The position numbers and the translations under genes are program-made. The notes beneath the pieces were generated by a model, which saw only the letters and a list, made by a program, of their open reading frames with translations, was not told where the DNA came from and did no database searches. From Kutzneria kofuensis (GTDB lineage: Bacteria > Actinomycetota > Actinomycetes > Mycobacteriales > Pseudonocardiaceae), in contig NZ_JACHIR010000001.1 of assembly GCF_014203355.1 (NCBI RefSeq), positions 7,690,038-7,754,037 of the forward strand: a DNA stretch of 64,000 bases, written 5' to 3'. Shown here piece by piece: positions 16,932 to 26,916 of the stretch. Every line of letters begins with the position of its first letter. Position 1 is the first letter of the stretch.

Positions 16932-18683
16932 ATGCCCGGAACGTTCCAGGTGGATCTGCGCGGCCTGGTCGCCCTGCTGTCCCGGCACCTCTACCGCAGC
17001 CCGGACGTATACATCCGGGAGCTGCTGCAGAACGCGGTGGACGCCGTCGCGGCCCGCAGGCGGTTCGAGCCGGGCGTTGCCGGCGCTGTCGAGATCGACG
17101 TGGTGGAGCCCGGCGACGGGCCGCCGGAGGTGATCGTCACCGACAACGGCATCGGCCTGACCGGCACCGAGCTGGTGGAGCTGCTGGCGACCATCGGTCG
17201 CAGTTCCAAGCGGGGTGAGCTGTCGCGACACCGGGACTACATCGGCCAGTTCGGCATCGGCCTGCTCGCGTGCTTCCTCGTCGCTGACGAGATCACCGTG
17301 GTGACGCGGTCGGCGAAGGACCCGGACGCCCGGGCGCTGCGCTGGCAGGGGCGCGCCGACGGCACGTACGACATCACGCCGGTGGAGAGCGATCTCCCGG
17401 CCGGCACCCGGGTGCACCTGCGGGCCCGGCCCGGCTCCGAGCATCGGCTCAGCCGCGGCCATGTGCTGCGGCTGACCCACCGCTACGGCGGCCTGCTGCC
17501 GCTGCCGGTTCGGCTGGGATCGACCCGGGTCAACGACGAGCCGCCGCCGTGGGAACTGCCGGCGCTGACCCAGGAGCAGGAGCGGGAGAACGCTCTCTCG
17601 TACGCCCGCCGCGTGCTCGACCTCGACCCGCTGGACGCGATCCCGCTGCATGCCGACGGCGTCCGCGGGTTGGCGTTCGTGTTGCCGTACGAGCCGAGTC
17701 CCGCCGCGCGCCAGGACCACCGCGTGTACCTACGGCGCATGCTGCTGTCCGAGTCGGCCGACCGGTTGCTGCCGGACTGGGCGTTCTTCGTCCGGTGCGT
17801 GATCGACGCCGACGACCTGCGCCCCAACGCCGCCCGTGACGGGTTCGTCGAGGACGCGCGGTTGGACGCGGTCCGCGAGCAGTTGGGCCGGTGCATCCGG
17901 GACCACCTCACGGATCTGGCGCGGTTGTGGCCCAGCCGGCTGGCCGGCGTCGTCGCCATGCACCATGCCGGCATCTCGGCGCTGGCCGTGCACGACGAAC
18001 AGTGCCTGCTGCTGTTCGCGGACTGGCTGCCGGTCGACACCTCGCTGGGGCGGATGACGCTGGGCGAGCACGCCCGCCGGTTCGGGGAGCTGCGCTTCGT
18101 GCGCCGCTGCGACGACTTCCGCCGCGTGGCGCCGATCGCCGCAGCCCAGGGCCGGTGCGTGGTCAACGGCGGGCCGGCCAACGTGTCGACCCTGCTGGAC
18201 CGGCTGGCCCTGCTGCGCCCGGAGCGCAAGATCGTCGAACTGGACCCGACCGAGGTCGTCGACTCGTTCACCGACCTGTCCGTGGCCGAACAGGCCGAGG
18301 TCGCCGACCTGGTCCGGCTCGCGGAGAGCGCGCTCTGGCGGCACGGCGTCGGCGTCCAGGTGCGGGCGTTCGCACCGACCCAGATGCACGCCACGCTCGT
18401 CGCCCCCGAGGGGTGTCGGTCCCGTCGGCAACTCGGCCGCGCCCAATCCATTGTGGATGGTCCGGTGGCCTTGGGCCCCGCCTCCCACTTGTGCCTGAAC
18501 TTCGCCAATGCAGCCGTGCGGGAGCTGGCCCGGCAGGCTCGGCAGGGGCGCATCATGCGGGTCCGTCGGGCCGTCGAGCTGCTCTACGTGCAGGCGCTGC
18601 TGCTCGGCCACCATCCGCTGCGCGACCGCGAGTTCAGCCTGCTCGACGAGGTGGTTCTCGACTTCGTCGAGGATCGAGGATGA
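16932..18683 (+). CDS. HSP90-family (HtpG-like) GHKL ATPase
   Basis: 583 aa from ATG 16932; an in-frame GTG at 16911 is the alternative. The Bergerat ATP-binding fold is complete: E30..N34 (IRELLQNAVDAVAAR), DNGIG at 71-75, lid SSKRG at 91-95 and GQFGIG at 105-110. The middle domain follows the HtpG plan, but the C-terminal half diverges strongly and total length is about 40 residues below a typical HtpG. It is therefore likely a paralogous HSP90-like protein found in actinobacteria rather than housekeeping HtpG. It follows tetR by 68 bp in the same direction. Client and function are unknown. Confidence 0.8.
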   Translation: MPGTFQVDLRGLVALLSRHLYRSPDVYIRELLQNAVDAVAARRRFEPGVAGAVEIDVVEPGDGPPEVIVTDNGIGLTGTELVELLATIGRSSKRGELSRHRDYIGQFGIGLLACFLVADEITVVTRSAKDPDARALRWQGRADGTYDITPVESDLPAGTRVHLRARPGSEHRLSRGHVLRLTHRYGGLLPLPVRLGSTRVNDEPPPWELPALTQEQERENALSYARRVLDLDPLDAIPLHADGVRGLAFVLPYEPSPAARQDHRVYLRRMLLSESADRLLPDWAFFVRCVIDADDLRPNAARDGFVEDARLDAVREQLGRCIRDHLTDLARLWPSRLAGVVAMHHAGISALAVHDEQCLLLFADWLPVDTSLGRMTLGEHARRFGELRFVRRCDDFRRVAPIAAAQGRCVVNGGPANVSTLLDRLALLRPERKIVELDPTEVVDSFTDLSVAEQAEVADLVRLAESALWRHGVGVQVRAFAPTQMHATLVAPEGCRSRRQLGRAQSIVDGPVALGPASHLCLNFANAAVRELARQARQGRIMRVRRAVELLYVQALLLGHHPLRDREFSLLDEVVLDFVEDRG

Positions 18684-19169
18684 CCGATGGCAGTCATGGG
18701 ATGACAGGCTGTCTTCGGCTCGGCGATCGGTACGAGTGCCGGCCTGATCGCCGTCGCTCGACAGCACCGCCGTCAGAGTGAAGCGCGCGGTTTTTCGGTC
18801 CGGAGTGGCCCTTGGTCCATTGGTGCGACGCGGCTGTTTCCCTTACCGGGCAACACACTGATCGGACCAGTCGCATGCGGACGTGAGATTTCCCTTTTGG
18901 CGCAACGCTCATCGGTTCCGGCACGTCCGGGCTAGGTGGCATCACCCGCACGGAGCAACGAGTTCTACGCAGCGCGTGTCCACGCCAAACCCCTGGCACA
19001 CCACCCTGTTGAGGGACTGTGGAGGCGCGGAAATCCGGTGCTAGCCTCGGCTGGGCCGGCCGGCCACCGCACGGTCCCGCTGACGTCGACACCAGACCCG
19101 ACGCCGGGAAGTTCTCTTCTGCCACCGACGATCGATGGCGCACGTCCGCACGGTTGAAGGAGTTCGCGC
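18684..19169. other. 486-bp intergenic region without a convincing gene
   Basis: Lies between the HSP90-like gene and the terpenoid methyltransferase. Open frames on either strand here have no recognisable domain and no RBS. It ends with AAGGAG (19157-19162) serving the methyltransferase. The stretch around 19008-19055 (TTGAGG ... GGAAAT ... TGCTAG) could hold a promoter, but element spacing is not canonical. Confidence 0.5.
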
Positions 19170-20018
19170 ATGACGACAACCCACCGCGCACGGCCGGTCC
19201 TCCGCAGCGACTACCAGCGTTCCGTCGCTGAGTACTGGAACAACGAGAAGGATCCGGTCAACCTGCGGCTCGGTGACGTCGACGGCCTCTACCACCACCA
19301 CTACGGCCTGGGGGCCTACGACCCGGCCGTGCTGGACGGGCCGGACGAGGCCGTGATCGCGGAGATGCACCGGCTGGAGACCGCGCAGGCCGATGTGCTG
19401 CTCGACCACCTGGGCAACGTCGGCCCGGAGGACGCCGTGCTGGACGCCGGCTGCGGGCGCGGCGGCACCAGCATCATGGCCAACCTGAGGTTCGGCTGCT
19501 ACGCCGACGGCGTCACCATCTCCGAGGCGCAGATGGAGTTCGCCAACGAGCAGGCCCGCCGCCGCGGCGTGTCGGACAAGGTGCGGTACCACTTCCGCAA
19601 CATGCTCGACACCGGCTTCGAGGACGGCAGCCGCAAGGCCATCTGGAACAACGAGAGCACCATGTACGTCGACCTGCACCAGCTGTTCGCCGAGCACTCG
19701 CGGCAGCTGGAGATCGGCGGCCGCTACGTCACCATCACCGGCTGCTACAACGACGTGACCGGCGGGCGGTCCAAGGCCGTCAGTCAGATCGACCAGCACT
19801 ACACGTGCAACATCCACCCGCGCAGCGAGTACTTCAAGGCCATGGCCGCCAACAAGCTCGCGCCGATCGCCGTCATCGACCTGACCGCGGACACCATTCC
19901 GTACTGGGAACTGCGCCAGCGTTCCTCGGTGGCCACCGGCATCGAGGGTCCGTTCCTGACGGCCTACCGGGAGGGCAGCTTCCACTACCTGCTCATCGCC
20001 GCCGACCGGATCGCCTAG
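19170..20018 (+). CDS. gppmt: geranyl diphosphate 2-C-methyltransferase
   Basis: 282 aa; AAGGAG lies 7 nt before the ATG. Near the N-terminus DPVNLRLGDVDGLYHHHYGLG (shortened: VNLRLG...HHHYG) is the hallmark of GPP methyltransferases. The SAM-binding motif is VLDAGCGRGG (~90-99). The enzyme transfers methyl from SAM to C2 of geranyl diphosphate, giving 2-methyl-GPP, the precursor of C11 terpenoids such as 2-methylisoborneol. Its partner cyclase lies immediately downstream but on the opposite strand, whereas in streptomycetes the two are normally codirectional. No cyclic-nucleotide-binding protein gene, a usual member of that operon, is present. Confidence 0.88.
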   Translation: MTTTHRARPVLRSDYQRSVAEYWNNEKDPVNLRLGDVDGLYHHHYGLGAYDPAVLDGPDEAVIAEMHRLETAQADVLLDHLGNVGPEDAVLDAGCGRGGTSIMANLRFGCYADGVTISEAQMEFANEQARRRGVSDKVRYHFRNMLDTGFEDGSRKAIWNNESTMYVDLHQLFAEHSRQLEIGGRYVTITGCYNDVTGGRSKAVSQIDQHYTCNIHPRSEYFKAMAANKLAPIAVIDLTADTIPYWELRQRSSVATGIEGPFLTAYREGSFHYLLIAADRIA

Positions 20019-20065
20019 CCCGCAAGGGAATCGAGGCCCGTGCCCCGGGGGCGCGGAACAGCGTC

Positions 20066-20096
20066 GAGGCCCCGCACCCGTAGGGTGCGGGGCCTC
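20066..20096. terminator. 14-bp-stem bidirectional terminator
   Basis: GAGGCCCCGCACCC-gta-GGGTGCGGGGCCTC, perfect stem, in the 88-bp gap between the convergent methyltransferase and terpene synthase genes. Confidence 0.8.
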
Positions 20097-20106
20097 TTCG
20101 GTCCGC

Positions 20107-21345
20107 TCAGGACTCTTGCTTGTGGTACCGCTTGCTGGTGGCGTGCCATTCGCGGCTGCCGCCACACCACGCCCACGTGTCGGCCAGGAACCGTTGCAGC
20201 ATCGGCGTTCCCTCCAGGTACATGCCCGCCGCCTCGGTCACGAAGCCGTGCATCAGCTCGTTGTGGATCTCCACCGTGCGCTTGACCGCCTGCTCCCGGG
20301 ACAGGCCTTCCTCCTCCATCAGCGCGATCGGCAGGCTGATGTCGTCGTCGGCTTCCTTGTCCATCGAGTGCAGGTCGTTCAGCAGCACCGCGGCCATGCC
20401 GGCCATGGCGAACGCGCGGCGCAGCCGCGGGTGGTAGAACTCCTGCGCCGGCAGCTCGTAGCCGGCGATCGCGTCGACCAGGATCATCGGCGGCAGATAG
20501 CTGTTGTGGTAGCGGTGCATGTAGTACTCCCACACCGCGGGCCGCCGGCCGGTGTGCCGCCAGCTGGCGTTCTGGTCCAGCGCCTGGAACAGGATCGCCA
20601 TCTGGTGCTGGAACCGGCCCATCTGGGCGGTGGTGGTGTACTTGGCCAGGTGCTCCATGCCGGTGCGGAAGGCCAGCGCGATCGGCTCCTCCTTGATGAA
20701 CCGGTCCAGCTCGTGCCGGTAGCGCCGCGGCAGCGTCACCGGGTCCACCACGCCGTACAGGACGCCGAAGCGGGCCGCGGTCATCGCGGGATCCGCGCCC
20801 ATCTCCTCCTCGTCCAGGTAGTAGTCGTCGGACGCCCACTCCGCGACCACCACCTTGGCCGCCGCCAGCAGCCGGTCCGCGTCGTCCGTGCCGGGATGCG
20901 TCAGCATGATCAGCCGGCCGAAGCCGCAGGACCGCAGGTGGTCCAGCCGGCCATCGTAGATGCCGACCTCGCCGGCCCACTGCACCATGCGCTCGTTGAC
21001 CTCCTCGCCGAGCGCCGGGTTGTCACGCACCGGGCCGGGGCAGAACAGCTCGGGCACCTCGTCGGAGTCGTCGTCCACGGCCGGTTCCGGCGGCAGCGGC
21101 GCCGGCTCCTTCGGCCGGTCCGCCAGCAGCAGCGGCAGCCGCGCCGCCGCCATGCCCAGCGTGGACGGCTGGTCGGTGGGGAACAGCAGGCTCGGGGCCG
21201 GCGGGTCCGGCCGGTCCGCGCGGTCGGCGAGCAGCGCCGACAGCTCCCCGACCGGCGCGGTCCGCATGTCGGCCAGCACCGCCGCGGCCAGCTCGGCCGG
21301 GTCTCCGGACACAGTCGGGGCAAGAAGCCGAGACATCAGGGACAT
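20107..21345 (-). CDS. mibs: 2-methylisoborneol-type terpene synthase
   Basis: 412 aa from the ATG at 21345; the ATG at 21336 is also possible, and neither has a clear RBS. The N-terminal ~100 residues are Pro/Asp-rich and disordered-looking, as in 2-MIB synthases. Class I terpene-cyclase motifs are present: the acidic DDYYLDE at ~173-179, the NSE triad NDLHSMDKE at ~323-331, and a C-terminal RY pair (SKRYH). With 2-methyl-GPP as substrate the product would be 2-methylisoborneol or a relative such as 2-methylenebornane; sequence alone cannot separate these. The preceding convergent gene supplies the methylated precursor. Confidence 0.85.
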   Translation of the reverse strand: MSLMSRLLAPTVSGDPAELAAAVLADMRTAPVGELSALLADRADRPDPPAPSLLFPTDQPSTLGMAAARLPLLLADRPKEPAPLPPEPAVDDDSDEVPELFCPGPVRDNPALGEEVNERMVQWAGEVGIYDGRLDHLRSCGFGRLIMLTHPGTDDADRLLAAAKVVVAEWASDDYYLDEEEMGADPAMTAARFGVLYGVVDPVTLPRRYRHELDRFIKEEPIALAFRTGMEHLAKYTTTAQMGRFQHQMAILFQALDQNASWRHTGRRPAVWEYYMHRYHNSYLPPMILVDAIAGYELPAQEFYHPRLRRAFAMAGMAAVLLNDLHSMDKEADDDISLPIALMEEEGLSREQAVKRTVEIHNELMHGFVTEAAGMYLEGTPMLQRFLADTWAWCGGSREWHATSKRYHKQES

Positions 21346-21472
21346 GCTGCCAGTAAGCCACAACCCGTGGCCCGGTACCGGGAAGTCCACTCGGACGTGC
21401 TACGGGTAGCAGGGGTGGATACCGCCAGAAGTGCGGTGCTCCAACGAAATCGACGCACACCGGCGACTCGTG

Positions 21473-22372
21473 TCACGTGCCGGGCACCAACTTCTTCACC
21501 GCGATGGCGGTTGCGGAGGCGATGGTGGCACGGCCGGCGGTGGACTTGGGATCGGTCGGCGCGGTGAAAGCCGTGAAGACGAGCGGGGCGTGGTCGGGCG
21601 GCCAGACGACGGCCACATCGTTGACCTCGCCGTGGGAACCGCTGCCGGATTTGTCCGCTGCGACCCAGCCCTTGGGCACACCGCCGCGGACCAGGTCGAG
21701 GCCGGTGGTGCTGGCCTTCATCCAGTTCACGAGCAGGTCCCGGCCGGCGGCGTCGAGGCCCTCGCCGAGGGTGACCTCGTGCAGGTCGGAAGCGAACACC
21801 GGCGGCTTGGTGGTGTCGCGCTCGTCGCCGGGGGCGCCGACGTTGAGGTCGGGTTCGAGCCGGTCGAGGCGGGTGGTGTTGTCGCCGAGGGTGCGCGCGA
21901 ACGCCGTCACGGCGGGCGGCCCCTGGAGCAAGTTGATGAGCAGGTTGTCCGCCGTGTTGTCGCTGACCTTCAGCGTGGCCTCGCACAATTCGGAGACCGT
22001 CATGCTGGTGTGCTGCGAGGTGATCGGTGCGTACTCAAGCACCTGCGACTTGTCGTAGTGGATGACCCGGTCGAGCAGCCCGGGCTGCTGCTGGCGCAGG
22101 GCGAGAATCGCGGCGACGACGAGCACCTTGTGCGTGGAGCACATCAGGAACCGCTCGTCCGCACGATGGGCGACGGACTGTCCGCTGCCGGTGTCGAGCG
22201 CGTAGAACCCGAGCCGGCCGCCGAACTTCCGTTCCAGTGCGGCCAGATCGGGGTCCGGCGGCATCGGCGCCGACGACGTGGTCGACGGGGGAGTGGTCGT
22301 CGGAGTGGTGCTGCAGCCGGCGAGCGCGACGGCGAGCCCGCCGACCAGCAGCGTGCGGCGAGGCAACGGCAT
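21473..22372 (-). CDS. class A beta-lactamase, lipoprotein
   Basis: 299 aa. The signal sequence carries twin Arg (PLPRRTLLVGGLAVALAGC) and a lipobox ending in Cys20, so it is probably a membrane-anchored, possibly Tat-exported lipoprotein, followed by a Thr/Pro/Ser linker. All active-site motifs are intact: S79-T-H-K82, S137-D-N139, E173-x-x-L-N177 and K240-S-G242. It should hydrolyse penicillins and perhaps some cephalosporins outside the membrane. The start at 22372 is preceded by GGGGG. No BlaI/AmpR-type regulator is adjacent. Confidence 0.93.
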   Translation of the reverse strand: MPLPRRTLLVGGLAVALAGCSTTPTTTPPSTTSSAPMPPDPDLAALERKFGGRLGFYALDTGSGQSVAHRADERFLMCSTHKVLVVAAILALRQQQPGLLDRVIHYDKSQVLEYAPITSQHTSMTVSELCEATLKVSDNTADNLLINLLQGPPAVTAFARTLGDNTTRLDRLEPDLNVGAPGDERDTTKPPVFASDLHEVTLGEGLDAAGRDLLVNWMKASTTGLDLVRGGVPKGWVAADKSGSGSHGEVNDVAVVWPPDHAPLVFTAFTAPTDPKSTAGRATIASATAIAVKKLVPGT

Positions 22373-22412
22373 GAGACCCCCAAGGCGTAGGAGGATCACC
22401 CTACCGTGGTGA

Positions 22413-23171
22413 TCAGGCGACGCCCCGAACGGTGACGCTGCCCAGTCCGGCGACCTCGACCCGGACGACCGAAGGCCCGAAGGGCACGGCCGCGGTGGCG
22501 GCGCCGGCCAGGATGACGTGCCCGGCGCGCAGCGGAAAGCCCTGCTTGGCGGCGATGCCGACGAGCTGCCGCAACGCCCGGTACGGATGGCCGAGGATCG
22601 CGGCGGTGGAACCGAACTGCGCGTCCCGGCCGTCGACGCTGAGGCGCACGGCACGGTTGCCGATGTCGCCGACGGGCAGCCAACCGCCGATCGCGAACAT
22701 GCCGCCGGAGGTGTTGTCGGCGATCACGTCGGCGAGGTTGAACTTGAAGTCCCGGTACCGGGAGTCGATGACCTCGACGGCGGGGGCGACGGCGTCGACA
22801 GCGGACACGATGTCCGCCAACGGATCCGTAGGATCGACGTCCCGACCGAGGCGGAACACGATCTCCGGCTCGACGCGGGGATGCACCAAAGTGGACAGTC
22901 GGACCTCGCCGCCGTCCTCGACGCGCATGGCGTCGGTGAGCTGGCCGACGATGATGTCGGAGACGCCCATCTGTGCCATCTTCGCCCGGCTGGTGAAGCC
23001 GAGCTTGGTGCCGACGAGCCGTTCCCCGGCGGCGAACCGCTGGTCCAGCACGGCGTGCTGGATGGCATACGCCTCGTCGATCGAAATCCCGTCCGGCAGC
23101 TGGGGAATGGCCTCCGCGTTGCGCTGGGCGTCGTGGAGCTGGACCGCGAGCGGCGCCACCGAGATCGTCAC
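22413..23171 (-). CDS. dmpH: 4-oxalocrotonate decarboxylase (hydratase/decarboxylase family)
   Basis: 252 aa, GTG start that overlaps the stop of the aldolase gene by GTGA, so translation is coupled. It belongs to the fumarylacetoacetate-hydrolase-like hydratase/decarboxylase family: [27 protein letters not shown] with metal-binding Glu residues, and VIDSRY. Two members of this family occur in the operon; this last one is assigned as the decarboxylase turning 2-oxo-3-hexenedioate into 2-oxopent-4-enoate, and the first (25122-25919) as the hydratase. The two assignments could be swapped, because sequence distinguishes them only weakly. Confidence 0.75.
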   Translation of the reverse strand: MTISVAPLAVQLHDAQRNAEAIPQLPDGISIDEAYAIQHAVLDQRFAAGERLVGTKLGFTSRAKMAQMGVSDIIVGQLTDAMRVEDGGEVRLSTLVHPRVEPEIVFRLGRDVDPTDPLADIVSAVDAVAPAVEVIDSRYRDFKFNLADVIADNTSGGMFAIGGWLPVGDIGNRAVRLSVDGRDAQFGSTAAILGHPYRALRQLVGIAAKQGFPLRAGHVILAGAATAAVPFGPSVVRVEVAGLGSVTVRGVA

Positions 23172-24181
23172 GACGCCACCTTCCCGGCCAGGTCGAGCGC
23201 AACGTCCACGATCATGTCCTCCTGCCCGCCGACCATCCGGCGCTTGCCCAACTCCACCAGGATCTCCCGCGTGTCCAGCCCGTACCGCTTCGCGGCCCGC
23301 TCGGCGTGCAGCAGGAAGCTGGAGTACACGCCGGCGTAGCCCAGGGTCAGCGTCTCCCGGTCGACCCGGACCGGCCGGTTCTGCAGCGGGCGCACCAGGT
23401 CCTCCGCCGCGTCCTGCAGCGCGAACAGGTCGCAGCCGTGCTTCCAGCCGAGCAGATCCGAGACGGCGATGAACGCCTCGGCCGGGCAGTTGCCCGCACC
23501 GGCACCCTGCCCGGCGAGCGCGACGTCGACCCGGTACACGCCGTGCTCGACGGCGGTCACGCTGTTGGCCACCGACAGCGACAGGTTCTCGTGCGCGTGG
23601 ATGCCGATCTGCGTGCCGGGCTCGAGAACCTGGTTGTAGGCGTCGACCCGCTCGGCGACGTCCCGCATGGTCAGCCGGCCGCCGGAATCCGTGACGTACA
23701 CGCAGTGCGCGCCGTAGGATTCCATCAGCTTGGCCTGCTCGGCCAGCTTCGCCGGCTCGTTGAGGTGGCTCATCATCAGGAAGCCGGCGACGTCCATGCC
23801 GTTCTCCCGGGCCCAGCCGATGTGCTGGGCGGCGATGTCCGCCTCCGTGCAGTGCGTCGCCACCCGCACGCTCGTCACGCCGAGGTCCTTGGCGTGCTTG
23901 AGATCCTCGATGGTGCCGATGCCCGGCAGCAGCAGGGTGGTCAGCTTCGCGTTCGTCACCGACTCCGCGGCGGCGGTGATCCACTCGGCGTCGGTGTGCG
24001 CGCCGAACCCGTAGTTGGCGCTGGAACCGCCGAGACCGTCGCCGTGCGCCACCTCGATCGCTGCCACCCCGGCGGCGTCCAGCGCGGTGACGATCTGCCG
24101 CACCTGCTCGACGGAGTAGTTGTGCGCCATGGCATGCATGCCGTCGCGCAGGGTCACGTCCTGGACGTAGATCTTGGTCAT
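23168..24181 (-). CDS. dmpG: 4-hydroxy-2-oxovalerate aldolase
   Basis: 337 aa. DRE-TIM-type aldolase: [12 protein letters not shown] at residues ~9-20 carries the catalytic Arg-Asp and His, and IGIHAHENL supplies the Mn-binding His pair. It splits 4-hydroxy-2-oxovalerate into pyruvate and acetaldehyde. Aldolases of this family form a channelling complex with the acylating acetaldehyde dehydrogenase, whose gene overlaps this start by ATGA. Together they finish the meta-cleavage pathway. Confidence 0.93.
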   Translation of the reverse strand: MTKIYVQDVTLRDGMHAMAHNYSVEQVRQIVTALDAAGVAAIEVAHGDGLGGSSANYGFGAHTDAEWITAAAESVTNAKLTTLLLPGIGTIEDLKHAKDLGVTSVRVATHCTEADIAAQHIGWARENGMDVAGFLMMSHLNEPAKLAEQAKLMESYGAHCVYVTDSGGRLTMRDVAERVDAYNQVLEPGTQIGIHAHENLSLSVANSVTAVEHGVYRVDVALAGQGAGAGNCPAEAFIAVSDLLGWKHGCDLFALQDAAEDLVRPLQNRPVRVDRETLTLGYAGVYSSFLLHAERAAKRYGLDTREILVELGKRRMVGGQEDMIVDVALDLAGKVAS

Positions 24182-25125
24182 GCGATGCTCCCCACCGCGG
24201 GCTCGGCCAGCCAGCCGCGCAGCTCGGCGATGCGCTCGCCGGTCCGCAGCGCGGCCGAGGTCATGATGTCGAGGTTGCCCGCGTAGGCGGGCAGGTAGTG
24301 GCCGGCGCCGGTGACCTCCAGGAAGGTGGAGACCTTGACGCCGTCGAAGGCGCGGCCCAGCGCCGGCAGGTACGGCACGGAGATCGGGTCGAACTGGACG
24401 TCCTGCTTCAGCCGGTAGCCCGGCACGTACTGCTGCACCTCGGCGACCATGGTGTGCACGGACTCGATGATCGCGTCCTGGTCGCCGGACTCGATGAGGC
24501 AGTACACGGTGTCCCGCATGACAAGCGGCGGCTCGGCCGGGTTGAGCACGATCACGGCCTTGCCCTTGGCGGCGCCACCTACGGTCTGGATGGCGGCGGA
24601 CGTCGTCTCCGTGAACTCGTCGATGTTGGCGCGGGTGCCGGGGCCGGCGGACTTCGAGGAGATGGAGGCGACGATCTCCGCGTACGCCACGGGGGTGACG
24701 CGGGAGACGGCGGCGACGATCGGGATGGTGGCCTGGCCGCCGCAGGTGACCATGTTGACGTTGTCGGCGCCCAGGTTGTCGTCGAGGTTCACCGACGGCA
24801 CCACGTACGGGCCGATCGCGGCCGGCGTCAGGTCCACCATCAGCTTGCCGTGCGCGGCGGCGATTTCCGCGTTGTGCTTGTGCGCCCCGGCGGAGGTGGC
24901 GTCGAAGACGATGCGCGCCCCGGCGAACTCCGGCATGGCGACGAGACCGTCCACACCGGACGCGGTGACGGCGACGCCGAGCCGCTTGGCACGGGCGAGG
25001 CCGTCGGAACTCGGGTCGATGCCGGCCATCGCGGCGACGTGCAGGTTCCGCGACAGCCGCTTGATCTTGAACATCATGTCGGTGCCGATGTTGCCGGAAC
25101 CGATCACGACCGCACCCACGGTCAT
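24178..25125 (-). CDS. dmpF: acetaldehyde dehydrogenase (acylating)
   Basis: 315 aa. NAD-binding GSGNIGTD at residues 9-16; catalytic Cys128 in MVTCGGQAT; typical C-terminal [10 protein letters not shown]. It converts acetaldehyde, NAD+ and CoA to acetyl-CoA, taking acetaldehyde directly from the neighbouring aldolase. It overlaps both neighbours by ATGA, so hydratase, dehydrogenase, aldolase and decarboxylase are one coupled translation unit. Confidence 0.95.
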   Translation of the reverse strand: MTVGAVVIGSGNIGTDMMFKIKRLSRNLHVAAMAGIDPSSDGLARAKRLGVAVTASGVDGLVAMPEFAGARIVFDATSAGAHKHNAEIAAAHGKLMVDLTPAAIGPYVVPSVNLDDNLGADNVNMVTCGGQATIPIVAAVSRVTPVAYAEIVASISSKSAGPGTRANIDEFTETTSAAIQTVGGAAKGKAVIVLNPAEPPLVMRDTVYCLIESGDQDAIIESVHTMVAEVQQYVPGYRLKQDVQFDPISVPYLPALGRAFDGVKVSTFLEVTGAGHYLPAYAGNLDIMTSAALRTGERIAELRGWLAEPAVGSIA

Positions 25126-25919
25126 CGCGCACCTCCGTCGGCAGTGAACACGGCCTGGACCTCGCCCAGACCATCGAGCCGCGCGGTGAACACGCCCGGG
25201 GCCGTCACCTTGACCATCGGGCCCAGCGCGCCCGACAGGACAACCTCGCCGGCCTTGAGGGGGTTGCCGCGGCGGGCGACTTCCCGGGCCAGCCAGGCCA
25301 CCGCGACCACCGGGTTGGCCATGCAGGCCGGGCCGGAGCCGACGGAAACCGGCTCGCCCTCGTGCTCGAGCACCATGCCGACCTGCGCGAGATCCAGGCC
25401 GTTGAGGGAATGCGGCGTGCAGCCGAGGGTGTAGAGGCCGCTGGAGGCGTTGTCGGCCACCGTGTCGGCGATGCGGATGTCCCAGTTGTCCACGCGGGAA
25501 TCCACGATCTCGATGGCGGCGACGACGAAGTCGGTGGCGCGCAACACGTCCGTGACGGACGCGTCGGGAAGGTCGATGTCGTTCTCGAGCACGAACGCGA
25601 TCTCCGCCTCGACGCGGGGCTGGAGCAGTCGGCTCAACGGGACGGGTTCGCCGGTGGCGTAACCCATGTCCGCGAACAGCGTGCCGAAATCCGGCTGGAA
25701 CACGCCGAACTGGCTGCGTACCGAATCCGAGGTGAGACCGATCTTGCGGCCGGCGACGCGGGCGCCGGCGGCGAGCCGGTTCGCGGTCAGCGTTTCCTGC
25801 ACCTCGTAGGCGGCGTCGATGTCGTGCTCGCCGATCAGGTCGCGCACCGGGGCACAGGGCTTGCCGGTGTCGATGGCTTCCTGAAGCCGGTCGGCGGCTT
25901 GCTGGATCTGGGGGGTCAC
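25122..25919 (-). CDS. dmpE: 2-keto-4-pentenoate hydratase
   Basis: 265 aa from the GTG at 25919 ([15 protein letters not shown]), which begins the conserved part. Longer versions would run into the divergent iclR start. Family motifs include [29 protein letters not shown] (metal-binding Glu) and IEIVDSR. It adds water to 2-hydroxypenta-2,4-dienoate to form 4-hydroxy-2-oxovalerate. It is first gene of the four-gene lower-pathway operon and is separated from divergent iclR by only 40 bp, so the shared region is a likely IclR target. Confidence 0.85.
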   Translation of the reverse strand: MTPQIQQAADRLQEAIDTGKPCAPVRDLIGEHDIDAAYEVQETLTANRLAAGARVAGRKIGLTSDSVRSQFGVFQPDFGTLFADMGYATGEPVPLSRLLQPRVEAEIAFVLENDIDLPDASVTDVLRATDFVVAAIEIVDSRVDNWDIRIADTVADNASSGLYTLGCTPHSLNGLDLAQVGMVLEHEGEPVSVGSGPACMANPVVAVAWLAREVARRGNPLKAGEVVLSGALGPMVKVTAPGVFTARLDGLGEVQAVFTADGGAR

Positions 25920-25959
25920 GAGGTCGACGATGGCGGTTCGGCGTGGCACGATGCCAGCC

Positions 25960-26715
25960 ATGCGTTCCACTCAGCGAGACGACGGCCGGAATTCGGTGCT
26001 GGGCAGGGCGGTTTCGCTGCTGTCGGCCTTCCGGCAGGACGACGACCGGTGCGTAACACTGTCCGAACTGGCCCGTCGCGCCGGGGTCGCGAAGCCGACC
26101 GCGCACCGGCTCGCGGGGCAGCTGGTGGAACTCGGGTTGCTGGAGCCGGGGGAGGGCGGGCTGCGGCTCGGGCTGAGAGTTTTCGAGCTGGGGCAGCTGG
26201 TGCCACGGCAGCGGGGGCTGCGGGATGCCGCGCGGCCGTTCTTGGAGGATCTGCACCGGGCGTCGGGGGAGACGGTGCACCTCGCCGTGCTGGAGGCGCC
26301 GGACGTGGTGTACCTCGACAAGCTGACCAGCCGGGCGGCGCCGGCGGTGCCGTCGAGGATCGGGGGGCGGATGCCAGCTCATGCGACAGCGGTCGGGAAG
26401 GCGCTGCTGGCGCATGCGTCGGAAGACGTGCGGGAGGCGGTGCTGGCCCGGCCGTTGGAACGGGTCACGGCGCGGACGGTCGTGATGCGAGGGGTGCTGA
26501 TGCGGGAACTGCGGAAGGTGCGGACCGAGGGGGTTGCGCACGAGTACGAGGAATCGGCGAATGGAGTGGTGTGCGCGGCCTGTCCGGTAGTGGACTCGGT
26601 GGGGAAGGCGATTGCGGCGGTGTCGGTGTCGGGGTGGGTGAACCGGATGCAGCTGGAGAGGGTGGTGCCGGCATTGCGGACAACGGCATTGATGTTGTCG
26701 CGGCAGTGGGGGTGA
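25960..26715 (+). CDS. IclR-family regulator
   Basis: 251 aa from the ATG at 25960; ATG 25951 is an alternative. The winged HTH lies at residues ~10-70 ([30 protein letters not shown]). The effector-binding domain follows, with [13 protein letters not shown] and the C-terminal [21 protein letters not shown] that are typical of the family. Many IclR proteins respond to aromatic catabolites, so it probably governs the divergent dmpE-F-G-H-like operon. Twenty bp after its stop begins the palindromic element that flanks the HNH gene. Confidence 0.9.
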   Translation: MRSTQRDDGRNSVLGRAVSLLSAFRQDDDRCVTLSELARRAGVAKPTAHRLAGQLVELGLLEPGEGGLRLGLRVFELGQLVPRQRGLRDAARPFLEDLHRASGETVHLAVLEAPDVVYLDKLTSRAAPAVPSRIGGRMPAHATAVGKALLAHASEDVREAVLARPLERVTARTVVMRGVLMRELRKVRTEGVAHEYEESANGVVCAACPVVDSVGKAIAAVSVSGWVNRMQLERVVPALRTTALMLSRQWG

Positions 26716-26730
26716 GGGTTCGCTTGTGGG

Positions 26731-26851
26731 TGGGCCGATTTTGTGTGGAGCCTCTGGACGATGGCCTACGGGGGGCATTTCCGGGCAGGCTTCGCCTGCC
26801 CCTCGCGCGGTGAGCTTAGGCCATCGTCCACCTCCACACAAAATCGGCCCA
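26731..26851 (+). repeat. palindromic element, copy A
   Basis: A 121-nt nested inverted repeat. Outer arms are 20 nt (26731-26750 with 26832-26851, ending in ATTTTGTGTGGAG), inner arms 14 nt (TGGACGATGGCCTA 26755-26768 with 26817-26830). A central hairpin GGGCAGGC-ttc-GCCTGCCC lies at 26783-26801. Between the arms are CCTC on the left and a single C on the right, an asymmetry that fixes orientation. It starts 16 bp after the iclR stop. Confidence 0.9.
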
Positions 26852-26916
26852 AGCGCATTGTTGGGGGTGGTGGGTTGGCGGTTGTCGGTCGCTGTGGAGT
26901 TGTCAAAGAACCGGGG

